Source of the DNA: Zygaena filipendulae
Lineage: Eukaryota; Arthropoda; Insecta; Lepidoptera; Zygaenidae
DNA: 64,000 nt
Reading direction: 5' to 3'
Assembly: GCA_907165275.2 (NCBI GenBank)
Contig: OU015651.1
Location: 14,158,501-14,222,500 of the forward strand
The notes under the pieces are model-generated. The model saw only the letters and a list, made by a program, of their open reading frames with translations. It did no database searches and had not been told where the DNA came from. A program made the position numbers and the translations under genes. Each line of letters starts with the position of its first letter. Position 1 is the stretch's first letter. Below, in pieces: positions 12,501-24,500 of this stretch.

Positions 12501-15500
12501 GCGGGAATTCCGGGATAAAAAGTACCCTATGTGTTAATCTGATGTATAAGCTATATTATAGTAAAGTTTCATTTAAATCCATCCAGTAGTTTTTGCGTGA
12601 ATGAGTAACAAACATCCATCCATCCATCCATACATTCTTACAAACTTTCGCGTTTATAATATTAAGTAGGATAAAAGCAAGAAATAGGTACCTTGGTGTC
12701 TAGTATTTATTTACTATCTAACTGACGGACTAAATACAATTTTGTTTTTATATACTCTGTCGTCACGCCCATTGCCGAGCTTCGCGAACTCTTGGCGTGT
12801 TAACCTCAAATCGGTGGCGCGCGAATCGCGCACGGCTGAGATTAGTAAAGTTTAGCCGCCGCGCCGAGTCTCGAGCCGTGGGCCGCGTTCAAACTTGCTA
12901 ATGCTCTGTGCGACCATAAACAAACAACGTTTGCACGCGTGTTCTAACCTGTGAACGCCCGTCGAACGTGACATATCGCATAAACACTTCGTTGAGTCGG
13001 TCGCGCTGTAAAAAAAAATGCAGTCGAACATAAATAACTTTATCCTTTTTTAAGTCTGTAAAAACTATTATAATAATAGATATTGGTACTCGCACATGTA
13101 TTTACCTACCTATAGGCTTACTTGGCTCTTATTCACTGTTCCTCGCTGTTTCACCCGCGTTCATCTCAGAGTTCCCGAGGTAATACGGCGATGAAAGTAC
13201 TCTGTGTCCTCCTTTGTACCCCTGAAAATATTTATGCATAATTTGATGATCCGTTGAGTAATTAAGGCGTGAGAGCCAAACAAACAAACTCACATTATTA
13301 GTAGGGCTTTATGTTATTTATACCTATTTATTAAGGATGACCAACAACCTTCCTTGCTCATAACAAAAACAATCCTAAGCGCATCAGATTATGTAAGTTT
13401 TGTTGCTATCATATTTCAGTTTCAATCAGAAAAATAGTGAGTTTGTGATTAATTTTATTAATCATCAATCATCATGTTTAGGCAGCTTCAACTTTTGAAG
13501 TATGTTTATTTTGGTTGATTGCTAGACAATGTAGGCGTGAAAACGAGCATATTATAATCACAAAACCTCCATGTTTTTGATTGCAACTGAAAAATGATAG
13601 GAACAAAAGTTAGGAACATAATAGCCCCTCAGATGCCAAAATATTAGAAATTAATATTCTGTATGCCATAACACACGTAGCAAATGTATTTTTTTTTCTT
13701 CAGTGAAACTTCTTTGAGCACGAGGAAAAGGCAATTTTTGTGGCACGTTATTTTAACGTGACGTGCTATATTATGGTCATAGTGAATAAGAGCATTATTT
13801 ATGAAACTCAGTTAGCATGGCGGCCGGAGGGTTTTTTGTATTTAGGTATATACGAATGTGTATCTCTTTGCACGTACTCGACTCTTTACTTACCTACTCG
13901 ATTAAATATTAAATAGCTTGAATAATATATTGTCATACCTTTGGTGTACACATGACCCTTGTCAGACATGCGGTATGAGGGGCGGGTGCAGTTTTCGCCA
14001 AGATAATGCTGAAGGCCTCTGGTGCTTGCTTGGTGGCTACTGGCTGTAGCTTTTCCCATGGTTTACGCTTTAACGCCTTAGGTAACTACTCAAACCGATT
14101 ATCATGAAATTTTGTATAACACGTGTTGATGAATTAACCAAAAACCTGATACACCCCATTTAAAAAAAATAAACAATAATGTGACTAAAATATAAATTAT
14201 GTCGAAAAAATTAATAGTTTAATAGTTATTCAACATTAGTTTTGGAGGTGACCTATCTACGAAATTTCAAGCGCTACGTCCGTGCCTACGTGTCAATGAC
14301 CGATTCGATTTTTTTGCTACGGGCGGCGTACGCGCCAAATATTGCATCATAAATTATTTAGACATGGGCTAGTAAAAGTGAAAAAATATAACCTATAACC
14401 TATATTAAAACAAAGTGCGATCGATTCGGAAGTCGATTCTGAGCAAACTACATACTTTCTAGTTTTCAGTTAATTCATTAACACATCATCAGTGGTACAG
14501 AAATAGACATACTTAACATTATTATGGTATACTGTTGTTACGGAATTTGGGAACTCTGAAATTAAAGCGGGCAAACTCGGGTGGGTCTATATTAATACAA
14601 ACATCAAGAACGGAATTAAACCTCAAAGGAAGTTAAGTTTGAAGTGTCAAGAAATACGGGTTACAGTCACGAGTCACGACCGATTGACAATTTCCACTGG
14701 CGGTTACTGTTGACTTCTCACAGGAAGTAGGAAAATGGAACGTCTGAAAGCGACACGACAACACTGCAGCCTTTGCTGAACAAAGCTATTACTTAGCGAT
14801 CGGAAATACAGCTGAAATTGAAATGTGCACGACGACGACGTTCCGGGTAGTGTTTCCATTCGTTTAATTTTTCCCCAAATCTAGGATAAATACCAAATAA
14901 TACTTCGAAACTGTGGCCAAATATTAAATAAATAAATAAATAATCCACATCACAACACACAGATCTACTTGATCCCACAGTAAGCTATTATTAGCTTGTG
15001 CCGTGGAAACCAAGCAAACGTGGTATATACTACATAGAATTACTTATATATTATACTATAGATATATAAACACACCCAGACTGGAAAATGGAACCCTGTG
15101 TTCATCACACAAAGACCACCCCCACCGGGAATCGAACCCGGAACCCCTTGATTAGCGGGCAGGCATGGTGACCTCTGCGCCAATCGGGTCGTCAAATATT
15201 GGTGTTTAAACGCGTTTTTTATGGGAACTGAGTCAATTTCAGTGTCCATGACTTGGCATCCTAACTAATCCTTACTATCCTTACTTATACTAATATTATA
15301 TAATTGCGAAAGTGAGTTTGTTTGTTTGTTACGCTTTCACGGCTGAACGGCTCAGCCGATCACTATAAATTTTGGTACAGAGAAGGACATCTAGGCTACT
15401 TACTTTTTATCCAAGAATTCCCACGAGAATTTCGAAACTAACGTGGAAGAAACTACCTTAAATTTTGCATACTTCCTACATGTTGTCAAGGGTAGGTACA

Positions 15501-18500
15501 GAAAAATATACATATATTGTAGTAAGTACTTTTATCTCGGAATAGCCGCGGGATCTACGAAACAAACGCAAGTGAAACCGTGGGGAACAGCTAGTTAGGT
15601 ATTAATGTTAAAGTGAATTTCAAATCAAATCAAATATACTTTATTGCACACACATTAGAAGACACGATATTTACAAAAAACATTATTTATTTTTATTTGT
15701 TTGTTTGTTACGCTTTCACTCCTTAACGACTCAACCGATCATCACAAAACTTTGCATACACCTTGTCAGGGGTACATAAAAGGATATGGGGTACTCTCAT
15801 CCCGGAATCTCCGCCGGATCTCCGAGGATTGACAAATGAAAGAAAAAAGAAAGCCGGTCTATTCAAAGGACTTTAACAACCGTGAACACGTACGTTTTAC
15901 GATGTTGTTAGACACGTACAGTCAGCAGCAGAAATATGTGACCTGACAAAAGGAATCCATAACTGCGCGACTCCTTATACACTCCTACTTCTCCTCCTCG
16001 CACAACGACTCTGTTTTTCCAAACCGATGCGACCTGAGAACCATACCGTATAATCTATTGCTCGTTACGGCTTATTGTTCTCACATAATTAATTGCGAAT
16101 TGAGTCGTTACTAATATTGTATTATAACTTTAAACTGTCAGCGTGCTACCGGAGAGTTTGTTGCGCCGCTTCTTCCCTTCAGCCATAGCACTAGGAAGCA
16201 GTGAAGGGTGGATATTTTATGGGTGCTGTCATTATAAATGTAACTTTATTGACGTCAAGAAGAGCCACATTATTATATGGGCCAAATTTGAATAAATGAT
16301 TTGACTTTGAATTTGAACTTTCAAGAAAAGAGCCTACTCATTCCCTGAAGGTCAACAGCGTAGCTGCATGCTTCTGGTTCTGGTGTTGCGGATGTCTATG
16401 GGTGGCGGTAATCGTTTACCATCAGGGTCCTTATTCACTATGACCATAATACGTTATGATAATGCGCCACCAAAATTGTTTTTTCCTCGTACCTACTCAA
16501 AGAAGTTTCACTTCACAAAACAACGTGTCTCATGACACAAATCTGATTTGATTTGAATATTAATTTTATAGTGAATAAAGGCCCAGGTCTAGGTCCACTT
16601 GCCCGTTTGCCCCGTTCTGCAAAAATCTACATATATAATGAATAAAATTCAAGCTTCTGTTTGTAATTTAAAATTAACAGCTTTTCACTAAATTAGGTAT
16701 ACACGGTACTAACATCAAAAAATCAATTAAAAAAAAAAAATTCTCTGTCAGTCTGTCTGTCTGTTCTGGGTAATCTCTGAAACGGCTGGACCGATTTCAA
16801 CGGGACTTTCGCTGGCAGATAGCTGATGTTATTAGCAGTAACTGAGGCTGCTTTTTATCCCGGAATTCCCGCGGGATCTCTGAAATTAACGTGGGTGAAA
16901 CTGCGGGGCACAGCTAGTAAAAAATATATTGCTGCTACTGACTGTATAGAGCTCGAAGAAAGCGCTACAAAAGAGAAATGGCTCTATCAGGGCGACATTA
17001 GTCGGATGCGGGTGCCGCATGCCGCCCGCGCCCCGCAACCGCACGCGTTCACTGTTAAGTGGAGAAACGGTGGGATGTAGGTACTCGTAAATATCATTAT
17101 CTCTCCTTTTGCACGTTGTTTAGTTACGTATATTATACGTGTCGTCGCCATCTTATAATATTTTTTTTTTGTTAGGTCCTAGCTGTGTCCCGCAGTTTGG
17201 CCCGCGTCAATTTCAGAGTTTTCGCGAGAATGCTAGGTTAAAAAGTGCCCTATGTCCCTTTGTAACATTAGTTAGGATTCATAATGTTAGTTACCGCCGC
17301 ACTCAGAGTCGACTTTAATGATTACTTAGTTAAATATAGATTTTTAAAACAAAACTGCCGCAATCAGACAAGTTTAATAAAATAATGTTAATTGGCATTT
17401 AACTAATTAAGTTACATCTTATAAAATGCCAATTAACATTAATTCACTGAACGTTTCTGATTGCGGCAGTTTTGTTCTAAAAATCTATACTTAACTAAGT
17501 TATCATTAAAGTCGACTCTGAGTGCGGCGGTTAGAGCATTTATAATATTAATTAGGATTAGTTAATAATAAATACACACACGATTTATTTATTCATTGAT
17601 TCAATATTAAACTTTTATTATGTAAATCAAGCTGACCGCTGACGTAATCTAAACTGCAATTGCATATTACATATGGACGCAGATAAGCAATAACATGTTA
17701 ACCCACAAAATTAAGTTATCTATTCAGAGCGATTTATTGAGAGTTAGGGAACGTTTTTTAATTATGTGTTTACCTTATTACATTGTTTAAGTATGTAACT
17801 AAATATTGAACATAATAAATGTTGTCAGAAAATGACGCTATAATTTTAAAACACGATTTACTCAAAGTTTCTCCAGTGTGGGTTAACACACTATTGCTTA
17901 TCTATGTCCATATTACAATAGGCATGTCTCCGGCTTATGAAAATCAAAATTTCGAATCAGTCTATCAATCTATCAAATAAGTATCTAATTGTTGCCATGA
18001 TAATAAGAAAACATAGAGAAATAATTAAAATAGGCAACAAAGGGCGGCCTTATTGCTAAAAAGCAATTTCTTCCAGGCAACCGTAACTATAATTATGAAT
18101 AGAATTAATCCGTCAGTTAGAAAATAAAAAAAATGCGTAAGTGTCTATGAGGCCGTGACGGAAAATGAATCTGTGCCGTGAGATAAGGAACTACGTTCGA
18201 AAAATAATAGACACGTATATGTTTTGCTTTTTTTTCAAAGTAATGAAATATATATAGATAAAACGCATTAAATTTTAGGAATGGGGGCTCGTGACGTCAT
18301 TAACCGGTATAAGCCCCGTATAAACTGTACCGGATAGTGACGTCACGCGACTTTTCGTCTTTCCACTCAAAACCTCTTATTTTTTGAGTTAGTACGTAAA
18401 ACTAAAATTTAGTCAACTAGCCTATTGCATCCAAGAGCACCTGATCCGTGGATTCAAACACTTGCACGTAACTCGTAGTCTTGGATGAGGAATTGGAAGA

Positions 18501-21500
18501 CTAGGCAGTTAATTTGTTCTACTCGTAATAAGAACGCGCTTGAGGTCATTAACTTGCGGTAATCGTAGACGTCATTTGTTCTAATGATGCTGGACCGGTT
18601 GTGGTTGCGCTACTTGAGAATGAAATGACGTCGAAGTCACATCTGAGATCTGTATAAGTGGTATCTACTGTTTCAACTTCCAGTAAAACCAACCAGTAAA
18701 AACCCATCCGATTACGCTTACGTTAAAAAAACTAAAAATAAAAAGCTAAAAATAACAAAATACCGATTTAATCCAAAAGACAAAAACACACGTAATATTA
18801 TTATTGGTTTGTGCTACCACTGATCGGTTTGAATTCGGTGACAAGCCCACTGGTGTCTGCCCACTTGGGTTGTTCTGCTCACAAAGAGCTGGTGGCGGGA
18901 GTCGACTTAGCCCATCTTCCCCCTCCATATTTGGCTTGTCACCGACTTCATACCGATCAGTGGTAGCACAAACCAATAATAATATTACGTGTGTTTTTGT
19001 CTTTTGGATTAAATCGGTATTTTGTTATTTTTAGCTTTTTATTTTTAGTTTTTTAGTTTTGTGTTTTTGGAAGTCGGTTTTAATTTTTTTGTTAAAAATT
19101 TGTTTATTTCTTGCTTTTTAGTGAGTCGGTTTGTAATTTATCTAAGTTACAATAGCCTAATGTCAACTACTCATAACCTTTTAAGAAATATTGCTTTTCC
19201 CGACGCAGGGACGTTAATTCTTGAGGAGTTCTCCTAGTACATCACCATCAGTTCCACTTCACCATATACATTGTGACGGGCATAAATTGTTTAGAAACCA
19301 TATTAAAGTTAACGATTCGGAACTCGTGAAATACCCATTATTGAGTAGTTCCGATGACCATCTGTGGTCTTCATCATCAGTTCCTCTTCTTCAAATTTTG
19401 CTTTCCGAAAGCAAAGAAATGTTTTACTATAAAGAATACAAAAATCGCTATAAGTGTTCTCATAATTTTTGAAGAGTTCCCTCGATTACTCCAAGATCCC
19501 ATCATCAGATCTCGACTTGGTGACAATGGAATCAATTTGGGAGTATCCCCTTTCAAACAAAAAAACAATTTTTGAAATCGCTTCAATCGGAACCCGTGAA
19601 ATACGTATTATTTTTGAGTTGTTCCGATGACCACCTGTGGTCTTCATCATCAGTTCCACTTCTTCAAATTTTGCTTTCCGAAAGCAAATGAACGATTTAC
19701 TATCAAAAATACCCAAATCGCTATAGGTGTGCCTATAATTTTTGAAGAGTTCCCTCGATTTCTCCAAGATCCCATCATCAGATCCCGATTTGGTGGCAAT
19801 GGGACCTAATTGGGAGTATACCCTTTCAAACAAAAAAAGAATTATTCAAATCGGTCCAACCGTCTTCGAGTAATCGGTGAACATACATAAAAAAAAAAAA
19901 AAAAAAAAAAAAAACATACATACAATCGAACATAGAACCTCCTCCTTTTTGGAAGTCGGTTAAAAAAATAAATTCCTAAAGCTCAAATAATCTAAAAAAC
20001 AGAATAGAATTTCAATGGGCATGTGGACAAATTTTTATTTTTTAGTCCGTCTTGTAGATTATTAAAAAATATTGGACACTATAGCTGTGTGTATAGGCCT
20101 TGAAATCAAACTATGGCGAATTTCTATAAGGATCGTTTACTCTCAGAAACACACAACAGTTAAATTAGTAGATAATTACTTATAGGTTACGTTAACAATT
20201 AGATGCGATTGTGTCGACGCTCGACCGTTGGCCTCGGGAGCGGAACTGGACGCGGCGTGTATCGCGAGCGGCGGGTAACTCTGAACTCTCTTAACTGGTG
20301 CGCCGGCGCGCCCTTAGGCGCGATGAGCGTCGACACGATACGGGTAGTGGTAGCGGGGTACGAGGGGTATCAGGTAGCTTGCCTGAATGGCTGCGCGCTA
20401 TAACCTCCCCCTCCAAGTCACAAGAACGTCCCGGTTGTGACTTGGCCGGTCGACCACGACGACGTAGATGTAATATGGCAGGAGTTGAACCACAATAAGG
20501 GGTCAAGGCGCTGGCATGGTACTTCCCTTTAACAACCCCAGCACTATCAACGATAACGTAAGAAGTGGGGCTGACGACTTGTGCCACACGATAGGGACCC
20601 TCTCGCCTAGGCGCAAATTTGCTAGTAAAGCCTTTGCTCGCGTTACTGGGTAGGTGCGTCTCCACAAGGACTAGGTCTCCCTCTTTATAAGGTTTGATAT
20701 CTCTCCGATGCCGATCACCCTGCGCCTTTCGGATGTCCTGTTGTCCTTCGATGCGTCGGTTTACGTCATGTACGATTCGCCCAAACTCCTTTAAATAGGG
20801 TGTAATCTGGGGTACAAAATTCTGTTGCGACACTATAACACGAAGATCGGTTTTAATCGCCATAGGAGAACGCATCTCCCGAGCAAATGTTAAAAAAGCA
20901 GCAGTTTCTCCCGTGCCCTGATTATGAGCGCTGTTGAGTGCGAAACGAACCATTGGAAGAGCAGATGGCCAACTTCGATGCTCCGGTCCAACGAGGATAG
21001 CAAGAAGCTGCTTTAGTTCGCGGTTTTTACGCTCAGCGGGATTAGCTTCCGGGTGATAAAATGGAATTAAGGCTTGTTGTACTCCCAGTATATACATAGC
21101 TTTCTGCATAACCGACGATACAAACTGAGTACCGTTATCTGATATTACTCGACGAGGCAAGCCATATCGCAAGAAAACTTCTTCTATAAGTGCTTTAGCA
21201 CACGACTCCGCAGTTGCATCACGCAATGCGAATAATTCCACCCAACGACTAGCTGTATCTTCGACGAGGAAGATCCACTTCTCTCCCTTGTCACCTTCTG
21301 GAAGAGGTCCAAACAGATCAATCGCAAGCACCTCGAATCGTTGCTGCGGTACCGGGGTCTGAAGCAGTCCAGCAGGTTTCAGGTTTTTAGCTTTATACTT
21401 CTGACATAAATCACATGATTTGAGGTACTGAGCCACGTATGTTCTCATGTTTTTAAAGTAATAACGTTCCTTGATCTTCTTTAAGGTCCGTTCCAAACCT

Positions 21501-24500
21501 AAATGTCCAGAAGTAGGTGCATCATGGAGCTCCTTCATAAGCTCTGTCCGTAAATTCTCGGGGACAACTAACTGAGGTTCTTCAGACTCTGTATCGGGAA
21601 TACAGCGATACAACACACCTTGAGACAGGTAGTATCCTCTTTCTGTCCAGCGTAAGGCTGCTTCGGGGTTGTCGGTGTCTTCAAAGTCCGAAATTATCTT
21701 TTGAATCTCCGAGTCATTCAGCTGAGATTTCCGGATATCCTCGGGGCTCATCCGAGGCAAGTCGACGATAACCGGGCAAATATTGCACGGACTAGAACCT
21801 TTCTCAGGTTCGTCGACCACTGGGCGACTGAGTGTATCGGCGACCACATTAGCTCTACCCGGTGTATACTCTATGTTCAAGTCGTAGGACTGTATCTTCA
21901 TAGCCCAACGAGCTAATCGGCCACTGGGTGTTTTCAGACTCAAAAGCCACTTTAAAGGCTGGTGATCGGTAGCAACTTTGATCTTGGCTCCTTCGACGTA
22001 CCCACGGAATTTGTCTAGAGCCCAAACTACAGCCAAGGCTTCCCGCTCGGTGGTGTGGTAATTCCGTTCAGCAGGTAACAGAAGCCGGCTGGCATACTCT
22101 ATTGGCCTTTCTTCGTGAGGCGTAGCACCTTGCATCAAAACCGCGCCCAGCGCATATGCACTGGCATCTGTTCGCAGTATAAAAGGTTCCTCGAAGTTTG
22201 GCTGCCGCAGAATGGGACTAGAGGAGAGTCGCAGCTTGAGTTCTTCAAAAGATTCTCGCTCCTCCTCCCCCCATTGCCAACGTCGCCCTTTCTTCGTCAA
22301 ATCCGTCAAAGGTCGCGCAATCTGCGAAAATTGGGGAATGAATTTTCGAAACCAGGCGCTAGTCTGTAGGAAGGTCTTCAGTTCCTTTAAGTTTGTTGGA
22401 GGTTTCATATCCATGACCGCTTTCACCTTCGTTGAATCAGGCTCGATACCTCGAGACGAGACAACATGTCCAAGGTACGTCACCTTGTCTCTTGCGAAGA
22501 TACACTTGCTTCGGTTTGCCTTCAAATTGAATAAGCGGAGACGTTCGAAAACCTGTTGAAGATCCTTTAGATGAATATCTAGATTTGGTGATATTACAAG
22601 CAGGTCATCAAGATATGCAAGGACGCAGACGTCCTTTAGTCCCGATCTCATCCTGTCTATCATACGCTGAAAAGTTGCAGGGGCATTCTTAAGCCCAAAC
22701 GGCATACGTTTCCATTGAAAGGTCCCAAAAGGCGTAGTAAATGCTGTTTTGTGACGATCCTCTGGCGCTACCATAGTCTGCCAATAACCTGACTTTAAAT
22801 CAATGGTAGACATCACACAGTTGGCTTTCGTACTGCACAGCAAATCATCGATTACCGGAAGTGGGTATTTATCCGTTCGTGTGACGCTATTAAGTTTTCG
22901 GTAATCAACGCAAAACCTAATCTCACCATTCTTCTTTGGGATCAATACCACAGGTGCAGCCCACTCTGACTCAGCTTCCTCGATGATGTTCTCTTCTAAC
23001 ATTTTATCTATTTCCTTTCGTATGATCTCCTTTTTTGCTGGTGTGACGCGGTATGGCGGATTCGCAATCGGTGCGGCGTCTCCTGTATCGATTCGGTGCA
23101 CTGCGAAGTGGGTAGGTTCTCCCCCTGGAGCGAAAATGTCTTCATAGACATTCAGGAGTTCTGACAATTTTCCCCGTTCATCCAACTTCAAATGAGTCCC
23201 TTCATCATCCCGAAGATTGACTGACGAACAGGCAAGCGGGTTAAGTGACCTGCTTTCGAATTCAATCAGTTCAGGCACTCTATCATGTCGCACAAACCAT
23301 ACCCCAGAATCAAAGTCTAAAACCATGCCAACGTCTTGAATAAAGTTCATTCCTAATAAACTTTCTGTGGCATTTGGCAACATCAGGAAACTAACTGGAA
23401 ACGATACCCCTCGGACCGTTACATTAACATAAGCTACATCGACATTTTCCGCACAAGACCGTCCGTCTGCATACTTAAGATTAGTATATACACTGTTAAA
23501 TTTATGTCCGTTCTTAACTAAATGAGACCTTAAACTAACACTCCCTATGCAATGCTTAGCACCCGTATCAATCAGTACACTTCCTATTTCATCGTATATC
23601 CCTACTTTTAATACAGGGCGCACGCGAGCGTCGATGCTATCACAACTCGCGGACACAGATTGAAATGCGACAGAAGCGGTACTCGTTTTGTCCACTTTAC
23701 ACGTAGGACAGTTTGATCGAATAACACCAGGTGCTCCGCATCCAAAACACGTAACAGAAGACTCTCGAGGTACTTCCTCAGCAGGAATCTCCGTGTTGGC
23801 CTTCTTTGACTTATTAAGTCGCGGACAATCATCTTTGATGTGACCGTACTGTTTACAATATGTACAATGAGGTCGGAACTTTCTTGTAGCATAAGTAGTC
23901 CTGACCGACGTTTGCAAAGACTCCCTGAGAGATGAAGACGGCAACGCCCGTTTAGTATCAATAGTTGGTTTGGGGCGATGCTCATTTAATATGTCCTCAA
24001 CGCGACGCGTTTCTATTAAAAGTTCTGCGAAGGTGCTAAAGCAGGAGCGCGGAACTTTCTCTCGAAGTCGACGATTTAACAATCCATACGTCATGTCTAA
24101 TTGTACAGTCTCCGTGAGAGAGAGCGGTGGAAGCTGGGCGAAGAGCGCTCTGAGACGGCACACAAACAAATCCGTCGCTTCGTCCACTCCTTGCTCTCGT
24201 TCAAATATATTTCTATATATTCTATGCGGCGGTAATCGTGGCCCAAATGTTTGCTTCAATGCATCTACAGCAGCTTGCCAGGACGGGGTCGTATCCTTGA
24301 CGCCTTGCCACCACGTAGCGGCCAAACCCGTCAGCAACATAGATAGCCCACGTAGCGCGTTGTTGTCATCAACGCAAACACATTCTTTAAAAGTTTGAAC
24401 AGCGTCGATAAAAGCCTCAACATTGCTAGACTTTTCCCCATCAAATCGCGCTGTACATTTGGCAAAATTTCCAGAATGAGTGGTAGGTACAGGTGTACTT

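Larger units (their letters stand above)
13123..13793. mobile_element. TIR element (family T4), copy 3, with two insertions
   Basis: Ends GGCTCTTATTCACT and GGTCATAGTGAATAAGAGC. A minus-strand Helitron piece lies at 13137-13305 and a separate inverted-repeat element at 13394-13617, each within the T4 sequence. Confidence 0.82.

Noticed and set aside
15120..15193. tRNA gene on the minus strand (A and B boxes visible)
   Set aside because: The acceptor arms do not pair and the sequence continues into a SINE body found again at 63911-64000. It is a SINE head, not a tRNA gene.
20203..20403. 66-codon plus-strand frame repeated at 25569-25769
   Set aside because: Antisense to the LTR of element 1; duplicated only because the LTR is.
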